Positions 44,020-52,932 of a DNA stretch of 64,000 nucleotides are shown piece by piece. The notes under the pieces are model-generated. The model made no database searches. It was not told the origin of the DNA and was given only the letters and a program-made list of their open reading frames with translations. Position numbers and translations under genes: made by a program. The DNA is from Uliginosibacterium sp036017065 (GTDB taxonomy: Bacteria; Pseudomonadota; Gammaproteobacteria; Burkholderiales; Rhodocyclaceae). The stretch spans positions 434,001 through 498,000 of the forward strand of contig NZ_JAYXHR010000002.1 in the NCBI RefSeq assembly GCF_036017065.1. Direction: 5' to 3'. Every line of letters starts with the position of its first letter. Positions within the stretch are counted from its first letter, which is position 1.

Positions 44020-44604
44020 ATGACCGCCACCGTTGCCACCGCCAGCCTGTCGGCCAGGCTGAAACAGGAAACCGCCTCCCAGCACGAGCGCATGCACCGC
44101 CTGATGGAAAGGGCGCAGCCCTTCTCCAGCCGCGAGAGCTACGCGCGCTTCGTCGCTGCGCAATACCTGTTCCAGCGTGACGTGGAGCACCTGTTCGGCG
44201 ATCCCGCGGTGCAGGCCGCCGTGCCGGACCTGGCGCAACGCGGACGGGCCGATGCATCGAGTGCCGATCTCGTCGACCTCGGCGCCGCCGTTCCGGCCGA
44301 AGCCGTCACCAGCCATGGCGTCGGCATGCCGGAGGCATTGGGCTGGCTGTACGTGTCGGAGGGCTCCACCCTCGGCGCCGCCTTCCTGTTCAAGGAAGCG
44401 CAGGCGAAGCTGGGGCTGTCGGCGGAGTTCGGTGCCCGCAACCTGGCGGCGTATCCCGACGGCCGCGCCATCGTGTGGCGTCGCTTCGTCGCCTCGCTGG
44501 ACAGCGATGAGCTGGCGCCGGCACTGCACGACGGCGTGATCGCCGGCGCCAATGCCGCCTACGACCGTTTCGGCCGCCTGCTCGAACGCTTCTTCCCGGC
44601 CTGA
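44020..44604 (+). CDS. hemO: Biliverdin-producing heme oxygenase (HemO/PigA-like)
   Basis: This enzyme opens the heme ring with O2 and electrons, releasing iron, CO and biliverdin. The 194-residue protein has ARLKQETASQHERMHRLMERAQPF, with the proximal His in QHERMH, the helix SRESYARFVAAQYLFQRDVEHLF, and the glycine-rich distal helix LYVSEGSTLGAAFLFKEAQ (GSTLGA). Length fits bacterial HemO. It lies immediately upstream of the heme receptor promoter and in the same direction, so iron release from imported heme is its likely role. Confidence 0.93.
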   Translation: MTATVATASLSARLKQETASQHERMHRLMERAQPFSSRESYARFVAAQYLFQRDVEHLFGDPAVQAAVPDLAQRGRADASSADLVDLGAAVPAEAVTSHGVGMPEALGWLYVSEGSTLGAAFLFKEAQAKLGLSAEFGARNLAAYPDGRAIVWRRFVASLDSDELAPALHDGVIAGANAAYDRFGRLLERFFPA

Positions 44605-44697
44605 AGCGCCGGCTGGCTTGCCCCGCCACGGCGTGCCAGCCCGACGGATCGCCGACGCAGCAAGGCGTCCGGCGATTCATTAAGAAAAGTTCATGGT

Positions 44698-44715
44698 TCT
44701 CATTCGCAAATGAGA
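44698..44715. promoter_or_regulatory. Fur-like palindrome upstream of the heme receptor
   Basis: TCTCATT (44698-44704) and AATGAGA (44709-44715), a perfect 7-bp inverted repeat around four bases. It resembles a bacterial Fur box and lies about 80 bases before the receptor ATG. Iron-dependent repression is the expected role. Confidence 0.6.
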
Positions 44716-44719
44716 GTCT

Positions 44720-44759
44720 GTTGCAACTATGATCCAGATCAAATGATCACAGTTGCAGC
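44720..44759. promoter_or_regulatory. FNR-like site inside a 15-bp inverted repeat
   Basis: ATGATCCAGATCAA (44729-44742) differs from the FNR/Anr consensus TTGAT-N4-ATCAA in one position. It overlaps a larger near-perfect inverted repeat with arms 44720-44734 and 44745-44759 (13 of 15 positions match). TATGAT (44728-44733) could be the promoter -10 element. The larger repeat may bind a further regulator. Confidence 0.5.
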
Positions 44760-44794
44760 TGGCGCGGCCGGCAGCACGACCCACTGCGCCGACC

Positions 44795-46822
44795 ATGCCA
44801 TCGCCATCCCCTGTCGTCTCCCGCCCCCTTGCCGGCACCTGCCTGCGCAGGACAGCCTTCGCGGCCGCGCTCGGTGGCGCCTTGTCGCCGTGGGCGGCCC
44901 TGGCGGCTGAGCCGGTCCAGCTCGCCCCGGTGGTCGTCACCGCGACCCGCAGCGAAAAGACGGTCGAAGACACGCCCATCCGCACCGAGGTGGTCAGCCG
45001 CGAGGAGATCGAGCGCACCAACGCACGCACCCTGCGCGATGCGCTGGAGAACGTGCCCGGCCTGCAACTGCGCGAGGTGCACGGCAAGTCCGGCTACGAG
45101 ATCTCGCTACAGGGCCTCACCAGCGACCAGGTGCTGGTGCTCATCGACGGCCTGCCGGTGGCGGCCAGCACCGGGTCCACGGTGGACGTCGGCCAGTACC
45201 TGCTGAGCGAAGTCGAACGCGTCGAAGTGGTGAAGGGCGCCAGCTCCGCGCAATACGGCAGCGCGGCGATGGGCGGGGTGGTCAACATCATCACCCGTCG
45301 CATCCGGCCCGGCCTCGCCGCCGCCGCGACCGTCGACATCGGCAGCTACGGCGACCAGAACGTGTCCGGCCGCGCCTTCGACATCGGCAGCAAGCATGCG
45401 CAGGCCAGCGTGGAGGGCGGCAACGAGCAACTGCGCGCCCGCCTGAGTGCCGACGCCCTGCAGAGCGATGGCTTCTCCACCGACCCGGACAGCTGGCCTC
45501 GCCAGGGCGACGCGGTCGAACGCCAGCAATACGGCGGCCGCCTCACCTGGCTGCCGCGCCGAGGCAGTGAATTCTGGATCGACGCCAGCGCCTACCGCGA
45601 GGACGACGAACAGCGTTACCTGTACTTCGCGCCGCCCAACTACATCCCGCAGCGCAAGACCGAAAGCATCGAGCGCAACCGCTACGCCGGTGGCGGCCAG
45701 TGGCGTTTCGACAACGGACTGCGCACCGAAGTGAAGCTGCTCGACGAGCGTTACGACAGCAACTCGCAGGAGTTCTCCAACAGCTTCCGCACCGCCAGCC
45801 GCTTATCCGGACAGCATATCAACCACGCCGGCCTGCAGGTGGACCTGCCGGCTTGGTACGGCCAGCTGTGGCAGTTCGGTGCCGACTATCACCGCGAGAC
45901 GCTCACCCAGACCATCAACGGCCGCAGCGAGCTGGACGACACCGACGCGGTGCGCAGTTCGCGCGAACTGTTCGCGCAGAACGACTACATCATCAATGAC
46001 ACCTGGGAGTTGTTGCTCGGCCTGCGCTGGCAGGACGACTCCGACTTCGGCACCCACCTGGCGCCCAAGCTCGGCCTCAGCATGAACCTGCCGGCGATGG
46101 GTGGCTGGCAGGGCAAGCTGCGCGCCAGCGCCGGCGAGGGCTACCGCGTGCCCAACCTGAAGGAACGTCACTACGTCTTCGACCACAGCTCGCTGGGCTA
46201 CATGGTCATGGGCAACCCCGAGCTCAAGCCGGAGTCCTCCACCAGCCTGCAGTTCGGCGGCAGCTTCCGCTTCCGCGAGCGCCTGACGGTCGACCTCAAC
46301 CTGTTCCAGAACCGCCTGAAGGACCTGATCCAGACGGATCTCGACAACTACACCGTGGTCAACGGCATCGCGGTGTACAGCTACCGCAACGTCGCCCGCG
46401 CCCGCACCCGCGGCGTGGAGGCCGGCGCCCGCTGGCAGGCGCTCGACAGCCTGGCGCTGAACGCGGCCTACACCTGGACCCAGGCACAGGATCTGGACAA
46501 CGGCCAGGACCTGACCCGCCGCCCGCGCAACATGGCGCGCCTGGGGCTGGACTGGGAGGCCACCGCCAGCACCGCACTCACCGTGCGGGCGCGCTACCAG
46601 AGCGACGAACTGGTCAGCACCGCCACCGGCGCGCGCTCGCCGGCCTGGACGACGATGGACCTCGCGCTCAGCCACGCGCTGGGGCAGGGCCTCAGCATCT
46701 TCGGCGGCGTGAACAACCTGTTCGATCGCCAGCGCGATTTCACCGACGGCAACGACTTCAGCCCGCTGGTCGGCCGCTACGTCTACATCGGCGCCCGCTA
46801 CGCGCTGGACCGCACGCGCTAG
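44795..46822 (+). CDS. TonB-dependent outer-membrane receptor, likely for heme
   Basis: A 675-residue receptor with a signal peptide (ending WAALAAEP), plug domain (TRSEKTVEDTPIRTEVVSREEIERTNARTLRDALENVPGL; EVVKGASSAQYGSAAMGGVVNIITRR) and a 22-strand beta-barrel ending in RYVYIGARYALD. A TonB box-like VVVTATRSEK is near the N-terminus. The HmuY, HmuS and HmuTUV genes that follow identify heme as the probable substrate, though the sequence alone fits BtuB/FepA-like receptors as well. The ATG at 44795 is preferred over the TTG 42 bases upstream, which would sit in the regulatory repeat. Confidence 0.9.
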   Translation: MPSPSPVVSRPLAGTCLRRTAFAAALGGALSPWAALAAEPVQLAPVVVTATRSEKTVEDTPIRTEVVSREEIERTNARTLRDALENVPGLQLREVHGKSGYEISLQGLTSDQVLVLIDGLPVAASTGSTVDVGQYLLSEVERVEVVKGASSAQYGSAAMGGVVNIITRRIRPGLAAAATVDIGSYGDQNVSGRAFDIGSKHAQASVEGGNEQLRARLSADALQSDGFSTDPDSWPRQGDAVERQQYGGRLTWLPRRGSEFWIDASAYREDDEQRYLYFAPPNYIPQRKTESIERNRYAGGGQWRFDNGLRTEVKLLDERYDSNSQEFSNSFRTASRLSGQHINHAGLQVDLPAWYGQLWQFGADYHRETLTQTINGRSELDDTDAVRSSRELFAQNDYIINDTWELLLGLRWQDDSDFGTHLAPKLGLSMNLPAMGGWQGKLRASAGEGYRVPNLKERHYVFDHSSLGYMVMGNPELKPESSTSLQFGGSFRFRERLTVDLNLFQNRLKDLIQTDLDNYTVVNGIAVYSYRNVARARTRGVEAGARWQALDSLALNAAYTWTQAQDLDNGQDLTRRPRNMARLGLDWEATASTALTVRARYQSDELVSTATGARSPAWTTMDLALSHALGQGLSIFGGVNNLFDRQRDFTDGNDFSPLVGRYVYIGARYALDRTR

Positions 46823-46895
46823 CCGCGACCCATTTCAGCAGTTGTCCTTCCGGACCACTTTCCCAAACACGCACTCATTCTCACGGGAGCCTCGC

Positions 46896-48188
46896 ATGAC
46901 CACTCACAAGAACCTCGCAACGGCAGGCAGCCTGCTGCTTGCCCTGACGCTCGCCGCCTGCGGTGGTGGTGGTAGCGACGCCCCGGCCACCGCCGGCGGT
47001 GGCGGCTCCACTTCCTCGTCGTCCTCGTCCAGCGGCGGCGCCACCACCAACGCCTTCACGCAGGAAGCCACCTGGGCCTTCCAGCTACCGGCCACCGGCC
47101 AGTCGGTCTGCTACGACTTCAACGCCAGGCAGGAAGTTGCCGGCTGCACCGGCACCGGCTGGGACCTCAAGGTCACCAGCGGCGGCCGCAGCGCCAGCCT
47201 GTTCACCAACAGTGGCACCAGTGGTGCCGGCAACGGCGCGGCACTGGGCTCGCCCTTCGCCTACACCTGGGCGCAGCTGCAGACCTGGCTCAATGCCACC
47301 ATCGACCCGGTGAACGGCGCCGTGCCGGCACAGGCCTGGATCAAGGACTCCGCCAGCTCCGTCTTCAGCAGCAACAACACCATCGGCTCCTCGGTCTTCG
47401 AGTACGGCCTGGCCAGCAGCACCGACCACCTGCTGTACCCGACCTACCGCCGCTTCCTGATCACCACCGACAACACCAAGGCCACCGCCGTCACCAGCGC
47501 GCCGACCACCGTGTATGCCCTGCAGGTCATCGGCTACTACGGCGGCCCCGGCGGCACGGCCTCCGGCTATCCGAAGTTCCGCTGGGTCGACACCGCGCCG
47601 TCGTCCACGGTGCGCGAAGCCACGGTCAATGCCAGCGGCTCGGCCTGGGTGTACTTCGATCTCGTCAGCGGCACCGAGTCGTCCGAAAGCGGCGTGTGGC
47701 AGATCGCCTTCAACCGCTACAACATGAAGCTCAACAGCGGCATTTCCGGCAGCGGTACCGCCGGCGGCTTCCTGTCCGCCACGCCGACCGGCTTCTACGA
47801 TGCCGATGGCAAGGCGGTGGCTTCCGCGATCACCAGCGCCACACCCGCCTCGACCCTGGCCACGTTGTCCACGGGTTCGAATCCGGCGAGTGCGTCCGCC
47901 TGGAAGAAGGACAGCGCCGGCTCGCTGCTGAGCCCGACCCAGACCGGCACCTACCCCAACCCGCTGAACTACGGCTGGTACACCTACTACCCGACCGACG
48001 CGGCAGCCGCACCGGTCGGCCTGACCCAGCACATGCTCAAGGCCAACCCGGACAGCGGCACCATCATCCGCGGTGGTGAAGGCAACACCTACGCCAAGGT
48101 CCGCGTGAACAGCATCAGCTATGCCCCGGCGACGCCGGCCTACAACGGCGCACAGACCTGGACCGTCAATTTCCAGGTGCAGCCCTGA
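46896..48188 (+). CDS. hmuY: HmuY-family heme-binding lipoprotein
   Basis: A 430-residue lipoprotein (signal ending LTLAAC, then Gly, Ser and Ala-rich linker with seven serines in a row). The C-terminal half has HmuY-like segments: SAWVYFDLVSGTESSESGVWQIAFNRYNMKLNSGISG and GWYTYYPTD. HmuY captures heme at the surface in Bacteroidetes and partners a TonB-dependent receptor; the gene here lies directly after one. The N-terminal half (about 180 residues) has no match I recognise. The gene would act as the surface donor in the heme pathway. Two-domain structure is longer than typical HmuY (about 200-220 residues). Confidence 0.83.
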   Translation: MTTHKNLATAGSLLLALTLAACGGGGSDAPATAGGGGSTSSSSSSSGGATTNAFTQEATWAFQLPATGQSVCYDFNARQEVAGCTGTGWDLKVTSGGRSASLFTNSGTSGAGNGAALGSPFAYTWAQLQTWLNATIDPVNGAVPAQAWIKDSASSVFSSNNTIGSSVFEYGLASSTDHLLYPTYRRFLITTDNTKATAVTSAPTTVYALQVIGYYGGPGGTASGYPKFRWVDTAPSSTVREATVNASGSAWVYFDLVSGTESSESGVWQIAFNRYNMKLNSGISGSGTAGGFLSATPTGFYDADGKAVASAITSATPASTLATLSTGSNPASASAWKKDSAGSLLSPTQTGTYPNPLNYGWYTYYPTDAAAAPVGLTQHMLKANPDSGTIIRGGEGNTYAKVRVNSISYAPATPAYNGAQTWTVNFQVQP

Positions 48189-48303
48189 GCCTGGCCTGAG
48201 TTGATGCAAGGGCCGGTTCCCTGACGGGGCCGGTCCTTGCAGCGCTTAGTCGCCTTCTTTTTTTGCCGTCCCGTCTCCGTTCCAAGCATTCGCCGAGCAC
48301 GCC

Positions 48304-49347
48304 ATGAATCACCCACAAGAAGCCTCCAGCGCGTTGCGCGCACGTCACGACGCGCTGGTCGCGGTCGAGCCGAAACTCCGCATCCGCGACCGTGCCGCCC
48401 GCCTGGGCGTGAGCGAGGCCGAACTGCTGGCCGCCGGCTGCGGCGTGCAGGCGGTGTCGCTCGGCACCGACCTGCAGGCCGTGTTCCGCGAGCTGGGCAG
48501 CCTCGGCGAAGTGATGGCACTGAGCCGCAACGACTGGTGCGTGCATGAGCGCCACGGTGCCTACACCGGCATCGAGGCGGACGGCGGGCCGATGGGCATC
48601 GTGCTCGGGCCCGACATCGACCTGCGCCTGTTCTTCGGTGCCTGGCGCTATGTCTTCGCGGTCACCGAGAACGAGCGCCACAGCCTGCAGTTCTTCGACA
48701 AGAGCGGCACCGCCATCCACAAGGTGTACCGCAGCGCCGACACCGATGGCGCCGCATGGGACGCGCTGGTCGCCCGCTTCGCTTCGCAGGCACCGGTCGA
48801 GGTGGCTCCCGAGGCGTTCGCGCCGTCGCAGGACGCTGCGCAACCACAGGATTCCGCAGCCCTGCGCGCGCACTGGCTGGGCCTGCAGGACACCCACGAT
48901 TTCTTCGCCATGCTGCGCAAGTTCAAGGTCACGCGCGTCGGCGCCCTGCAGTCCGCCGGCCGCGACCTCGCCCAGGCCGTGCCGGCCGGCGCCGTCGAGT
49001 CCATGCTGCAGGCCGCTGCGCAGCAGGCGCTGCCCATCATGTGCTTCGTCGCCAACCGCGGCATCGTGCAGATCCACACCGGCACCGTCGAGCGGCTGGT
49101 GCGCACCGGGCCGTGGTTCAACGTGCTGGACCCGAAGTTCAACCTGCACCTGGACACCACGGCCATCGCCTCCTGCTGGGTGGTCAACAAGCCCACCCGC
49201 GATGGCTGGGTGACCTCGCTGGAAGCCTTTGCCGCCAACGGCGAAATGATCGTGCAGTTCTTCGGCGAACGGAAACCGGGCAAGGCCGAGCTGCCCGCCT
49301 GGCGCGCCCTGCTGCAGGGCCTGTGCAGCGAGCCGCTCGCCGCCTGA
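48304..49347 (+). CDS. hmuS: Hemin-degrading/heme-trafficking factor HmuS (ChuS/HemS family)
   Basis: A 347-residue cytoplasmic protein made of two related halves, as in HemS/ChuS. The first half has LSRNDWCVHERHGAYTG and FFGAWRYVFAVTENERHSLQFFDKSGTAIHKVYR; the second has MCFVANRGIVQIHTGTVERLVRTGPWFNVLDPKFNLHLDTTAIASCWVVNKPTRDGWVTSLEAF, with the heme-ligand histidine region and the typical WxVxKPTxDGxVTSxE motif. It receives imported heme and may degrade it or deliver it to the oxygenase. The stop overlaps the hmuT start (TGATG) if that start is used. Confidence 0.95.
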   Translation: MNHPQEASSALRARHDALVAVEPKLRIRDRAARLGVSEAELLAAGCGVQAVSLGTDLQAVFRELGSLGEVMALSRNDWCVHERHGAYTGIEADGGPMGIVLGPDIDLRLFFGAWRYVFAVTENERHSLQFFDKSGTAIHKVYRSADTDGAAWDALVARFASQAPVEVAPEAFAPSQDAAQPQDSAALRAHWLGLQDTHDFFAMLRKFKVTRVGALQSAGRDLAQAVPAGAVESMLQAAAQQALPIMCFVANRGIVQIHTGTVERLVRTGPWFNVLDPKFNLHLDTTAIASCWVVNKPTRDGWVTSLEAFAANGEMIVQFFGERKPGKAELPAWRALLQGLCSEPLAA

Positions 49348-49415
49348 TGCCCGTGCCGGCGGCGCAACGCCAGCCGGCCCCGGCCTTGCCAACGTCATTC
49401 CCGCACCCCGAACAG

Positions 49416-50276
49416 ATGCCCGCACTTTCCGCCTCCTTCCGCTTCCTGTCCCGCCGTGTCGGCGCCTTCACCATCCTGCTGTGCGCGCTGGCGGCCTACG
49501 CCCAGGCACAGGCCGCGGGGCCGCAGCGCGTGGTGAGCCTCGGCGGCCCGCTCACCGAGATCGCCTTCGCGCTCGGCGGCGGTGACCGCCTCGTCGGCGT
49601 CGATGCCTCCAGCGTGTATCCCGCCGCTGCCGCCCAGCTTCCCAAGGTGGGCTACTACCGCAGCTTCTCGGTGGAAGGCGTGGTCAGCCTGCAACCCCAG
49701 GTGGTGCTGGCGCTGGATCACGCCGGCCCGCCGCCGGCCATGGAGCAGCTACGCAAGCTCGGTGTGCAGGTGGTCGTGCTGCCGTCCGACCCGACCCTCG
49801 ATGCGCTGGAGCTGCGCATGGACGGCGTGGCCCGCGCCCTCGGCCTCGGCGACGCCGGCAAGCGCGCGGCACTGGCGCTGCGCGACGAGATTACGAAGCT
49901 GACGCGCGCCCAGTCGACCCAGCGCGTACTGCTGGTCAGCGCCCACACCGGCAAGCTGCAGGCCGCCGGCCGCGGCACCGCCGCCAATGCACTGCTGCGT
50001 CTGACCGGTGCCCGCAACGCCTTCGACGGCGAGGGCTACAAGTCGCTATCCGGCGAGGCGGTGGCCGCCCTGCAGCCGGATGTCATCGTCACCACCACCC
50101 TGTCGGCGGAGGCCAGCGGTGGCGTCCAGGGCTTCGCCGCCCAGCCGGGCCTGGCGGTCACGCCGGCAGCGCGCGAGCGCCGCATCATCGTGATGGACGA
50201 CCTGCTGCTGCTGGGCTTCGGCCCGCGCCTGCCGGAGGCGGTGCGCCTGCTGCAGGCGGGACTCGCGAAGCGCTGA
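49416..50276 (+). CDS. hmuT: Hemin ABC transporter substrate-binding protein HmuT
   Basis: A 286-residue periplasmic protein. A signal peptide (residues about 14-32, ending AQA) is followed by RVVSLGGPLTEIAFALGGGDRLVGVDASSVYP, VGYYRSFSVEGVVSLQPQVVLALDHAGPPPAMEQLRKLGVQVVVLP and a C-terminal lobe (VIVTTTLSAEASGGVQGFAAQPGLAVTPAARERRIIVMDD). These are the ShuT/HmuT family patterns. An in-frame ATG at 49347 that overlaps the hmuS stop would add 23 residues before the signal; I chose 49416 because it begins the signal. Heme is the substrate. Confidence 0.93.
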   Translation: MPALSASFRFLSRRVGAFTILLCALAAYAQAQAAGPQRVVSLGGPLTEIAFALGGGDRLVGVDASSVYPAAAAQLPKVGYYRSFSVEGVVSLQPQVVLALDHAGPPPAMEQLRKLGVQVVVLPSDPTLDALELRMDGVARALGLGDAGKRAALALRDEITKLTRAQSTQRVLLVSAHTGKLQAAGRGTAANALLRLTGARNAFDGEGYKSLSGEAVAALQPDVIVTTTLSAEASGGVQGFAAQPGLAVTPAARERRIIVMDDLLLLGFGPRLPEAVRLLQAGLAKR

Positions 50277-50307
50277 TGGGCGCGAACACCGCGCGTCCGT
50301 CCGCAGC

Positions 50308-51369
50308 ATGAACGGCGACCAGACCCGCGACGCACCGGCAGCGTCCGCCCACCTCCGGCTGCGCGGCGTCCTCGCGCCCGGCTGGCGCCCCCAGCCGCGG
50401 CAGGTCTTCGCCAGCCTGTGCGTATTGCTCGCCGTGCTGGCGCTGGCCTCGGCGGCCAGCGGCGCGCTGCACATCCCGCTGTCACGCTTCGCGCTGCTGT
50501 GGCAGGCGCCGACGGACCCGACGGACATCTTCTGGCGCAACGTGCTGCTGGAAGTGCGGCTGCCGCGCGTCCTGTTTGCCATTGTCATCGGTGCCGGCCT
50601 GGCCGTGTCCGGCGCGGTGATGCAGGCGCTGTTCCGCAATCCGCTGGCGGAGCCCAGCCTCATCGGCGTGTCGCTGGGCGGCGCGCTGGGCGCGGTGGCC
50701 GCCATCGTGCTGGGTGCCGGTTCGCTGGCGATCATTGCCGGCGCCGCGTTCGTCGGCAGCCTGGCGGCCACGGCGGCGGCCTATCGCCTGGGCAGCCTGC
50801 AACCGGGCGTGGCCAACCTGCTGCTCGCCGGCATCGCCATCAATGCCATCTGCGCCAGCTTCATCGGCCTGTTCACCTGGCAGGCCACCGACGTGCAGCT
50901 GCGCAACCTGACGTTCTGGAACATGGGCAGCCTGGCGGGTGCCAGCTGGAGCATGCTGGCCTGGCTGACGCCCTGGGTGTTGCTGATGAGCGTGCTGCTG
51001 ATCCGCGACTGGCGCGCGATGAACGCCCTGCTGCTGGGTGAGCGCGAGGCCCAGCATCTCGGCTTCGCGCTGCACCGCCTGCGGCGCCGGCTCATCGTCG
51101 TCACCGCCCTGCTGGTCGGTCCGCTGGTGGCGGTCGCCGGCACCATCAGCTTCGTCGGCCTGGTGGTGCCGCACCTGGTGCGCATCCCGCTCGGCGCCGA
51201 CCACCGCTGGCTGCTGCCCAACACGCTGGTCGCGGGCGCCATCGCGCTGACGCTGGCCGACTGGCTGGCGCGCATCGCGGTGAGCCCGGCCGAACTGCCC
51301 ATCGGCATCGTGACCGCCCTGGTCGGCGGACCCTTCCTGCTGTGGATGCTCACGCGGAGGCGGCCCTGA
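50308..51369 (+). CDS. hmuU: Hemin ABC transporter permease HmuU (FecCD family)
   Basis: A 353-residue inner-membrane permease with about ten hydrophobic helices. EVRLPRVLFAIVIGAGLAVSGAVMQALFRNPLAEPSLIGVSLGGALG is the diagnostic FecCD block; ATDVQLRNLTFWNMGSLAGASW and VAVAGTISFVGLVVPHLVRIPLGADHRWLLP follow, with the EAA-type loop near the end. The stop overlaps the hmuV start (TGATG), so the permease and ATPase are coupled. Confidence 0.95.
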   Translation: MNGDQTRDAPAASAHLRLRGVLAPGWRPQPRQVFASLCVLLAVLALASAASGALHIPLSRFALLWQAPTDPTDIFWRNVLLEVRLPRVLFAIVIGAGLAVSGAVMQALFRNPLAEPSLIGVSLGGALGAVAAIVLGAGSLAIIAGAAFVGSLAATAAAYRLGSLQPGVANLLLAGIAINAICASFIGLFTWQATDVQLRNLTFWNMGSLAGASWSMLAWLTPWVLLMSVLLIRDWRAMNALLLGEREAQHLGFALHRLRRRLIVVTALLVGPLVAVAGTISFVGLVVPHLVRIPLGADHRWLLPNTLVAGAIALTLADWLARIAVSPAELPIGIVTALVGGPFLLWMLTRRRP

Positions 51370-52166
51370 TGCTGCGGGCGAAGGACCTGCATTGCGCGCG
51401 TGGCAACCGCGTCGTGCTGCGCGGCCTGACGCTCGACCTTCCGGCGGGACGGGTCGTCGGCGTGCTGGGTGCCAACGGGGCGGGCAAGACCTCGCTGCTC
51501 ACCACCCTGGCAGGCGAACTGCCGACGCATGCCGGCGAGGTAGCGCTCGGCGACCGTCCGCTGACGGCCTGGACGATGGGCGGACTGGCACGCCAGCGGG
51601 CGGTGCTGCCGCAGTCGCCATCGCTGTCCTTCGACCTGTCGGTAGGCGAAGTCGTGGCGATGGGGGCCTACCCCTTCGGCGAGCTGCCGGCTGCGGACCG
51701 CGACGCGCTGGTGACGCGTGCGCTGGCGCTGGCCGACGTGGCCGGACTGGCGGCGCGCCGCTACCTCACGCTGTCCGGCGGCGAGCAGCAGCGCGTGCAC
51801 TTCGCCCGCGTGGCGGTGCAGACCCTCGCCGCGCGCCAGCCCGGCGAGTACCGCGTGCTGATGCTCGACGAACCCACCGCCAGCCTGGACCCCCGGCACC
51901 AGATCCTGCTGCTGCAAGGGGTACGGCACCTCGCGCGGGAGGAGGGCATAGCGGCCCTGCTGGTGCTGCACGACGTGAACCTCGCCGCGCAGTGGTGCGA
52001 CGAGATCGTGCTGCTGGCCGGCGGGCAGTGCCTGGCGCGCGGCGCCCCGCGCGAGGTACTCACCGCCGCCACCCTGATGAGCACCTACGGCCTGCCGGCC
52101 TTCGTCATGGACCACCCGGCGCAACCCGGCACGCCCCTCGTGCTGTTCGCACCGGCTGCAGGCTGA
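51369..52166 (+). CDS. hmuV: Hemin ABC transporter ATPase HmuV
   Basis: A 265-residue ABC ATPase: Walker A GANGAGKTS (residues about 35-43), signature LSGGEQQRVHFARV, Walker B VLMLDEPTASLDP and H-loop LLVLHDVNLAA. It energises heme import through HmuU. A DUF3016 gene follows 84 bases later and probably lies outside the operon. The ATG at 51369 is fixed by the TGATG overlap. Confidence 0.96.
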   Translation: MLRAKDLHCARGNRVVLRGLTLDLPAGRVVGVLGANGAGKTSLLTTLAGELPTHAGEVALGDRPLTAWTMGGLARQRAVLPQSPSLSFDLSVGEVVAMGAYPFGELPAADRDALVTRALALADVAGLAARRYLTLSGGEQQRVHFARVAVQTLAARQPGEYRVLMLDEPTASLDPRHQILLLQGVRHLAREEGIAALLVLHDVNLAAQWCDEIVLLAGGQCLARGAPREVLTAATLMSTYGLPAFVMDHPAQPGTPLVLFAPAAG

Positions 52167-52250
52167 CCGCTGCGTCGTACTGGTCTGGCAGGGGCCGGCT
52201 GATCCGGCTAGCCTGACAGGTACATACCCGGCCGCGAGAGGGCGAAGCTC

Positions 52251-52772
52251 ATGGACACACTGGCATTGCTGCGGACTGCGCTGTGCGCAGCCTGCCTGCC
52301 CCTGGCGACAGCGGCAGCCGAGAGCGGGCGCGACGGCGCGGTACAGGTGCGCTACGAACAGCCGGAGGGCTTCACCGAGAGCCGCCGCAGCTTCGAAAGC
52401 GAACGCCAGCGCTCGGGCTGGCTCACGGAGCTGGCGCGGCATGTGGAGAAGCGGGCGGCGGTCCGGCTGGCCGACGGACAGCGCCTGGAGATCACCGTGA
52501 CCGACATCGACCGTGCCGGCGAGACGGAGCTGTGGCGCGGCGGGGCGCAGGCGTCGGATCTGCGCATCGTGCGCGACCTGTATCCGCCGCGCATCGATCT
52601 GCATTTCGTCCTGCGCGATGCGCAGGGCGGCGTTCTGCGGCAGGGCGAACGCCGGCTGCGCGACATCGATTTCATGTCGCGGCCGGGCCGCCTGCGCGAC
52701 GACGACCGCCTGCGCTACGAGAAGGCCCTGCTGGACGACTGGCTGGACAGGGAATTCGGCCGCGCCGGCTGA
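52251..52772 (+). CDS. Exported DUF3016 family protein
   Basis: A 173-residue protein with a signal peptide (MDTLALLRTALCAACLPLATAAAE). The mature part has VQVRYEQPEGFTESRRSFESERQRSGWLTELARHVEKRAAVRLADGQRLEITVTDIDRAGE, which matches the DUF3016 pattern, and an Arg/Asp-rich C-terminus (GRLRDDDRLRYEKALLDDWLDREFG). Function unknown. It follows the heme transport operon on the same strand. Confidence 0.88.
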   Translation: MDTLALLRTALCAACLPLATAAAESGRDGAVQVRYEQPEGFTESRRSFESERQRSGWLTELARHVEKRAAVRLADGQRLEITVTDIDRAGETELWRGGAQASDLRIVRDLYPPRIDLHFVLRDAQGGVLRQGERRLRDIDFMSRPGRLRDDDRLRYEKALLDDWLDREFGRAG

Positions 52773-52932
52773 CCTCGGCGCACCGGCGACCGGCTTCAAG
52801 GCCGGTTGTGCGCCGCCGCTTGGCGAATTTGTATGACTGGCTTACAAATACAGGGTGGCACCTGCGCGCGTGCCGCCCGGAGACGGGCTTCCGGCACGCC
52901 GCGCACTACAACGACAAAGACAGGAGACAACC

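Noticed and set aside
44753..44794. TTG start extending the heme receptor by 14 residues
   Set aside because: It lies inside the regulatory inverted repeat and gives a non-signal N-terminus; the ATG at 44795 begins a proper signal peptide.
48188..48303. Possible terminator between hmuY and hmuS
   Set aside because: The GGCCGG symmetry is imperfect and the T-run is about 20 bases farther on; no clean stem-loop with U-tract.
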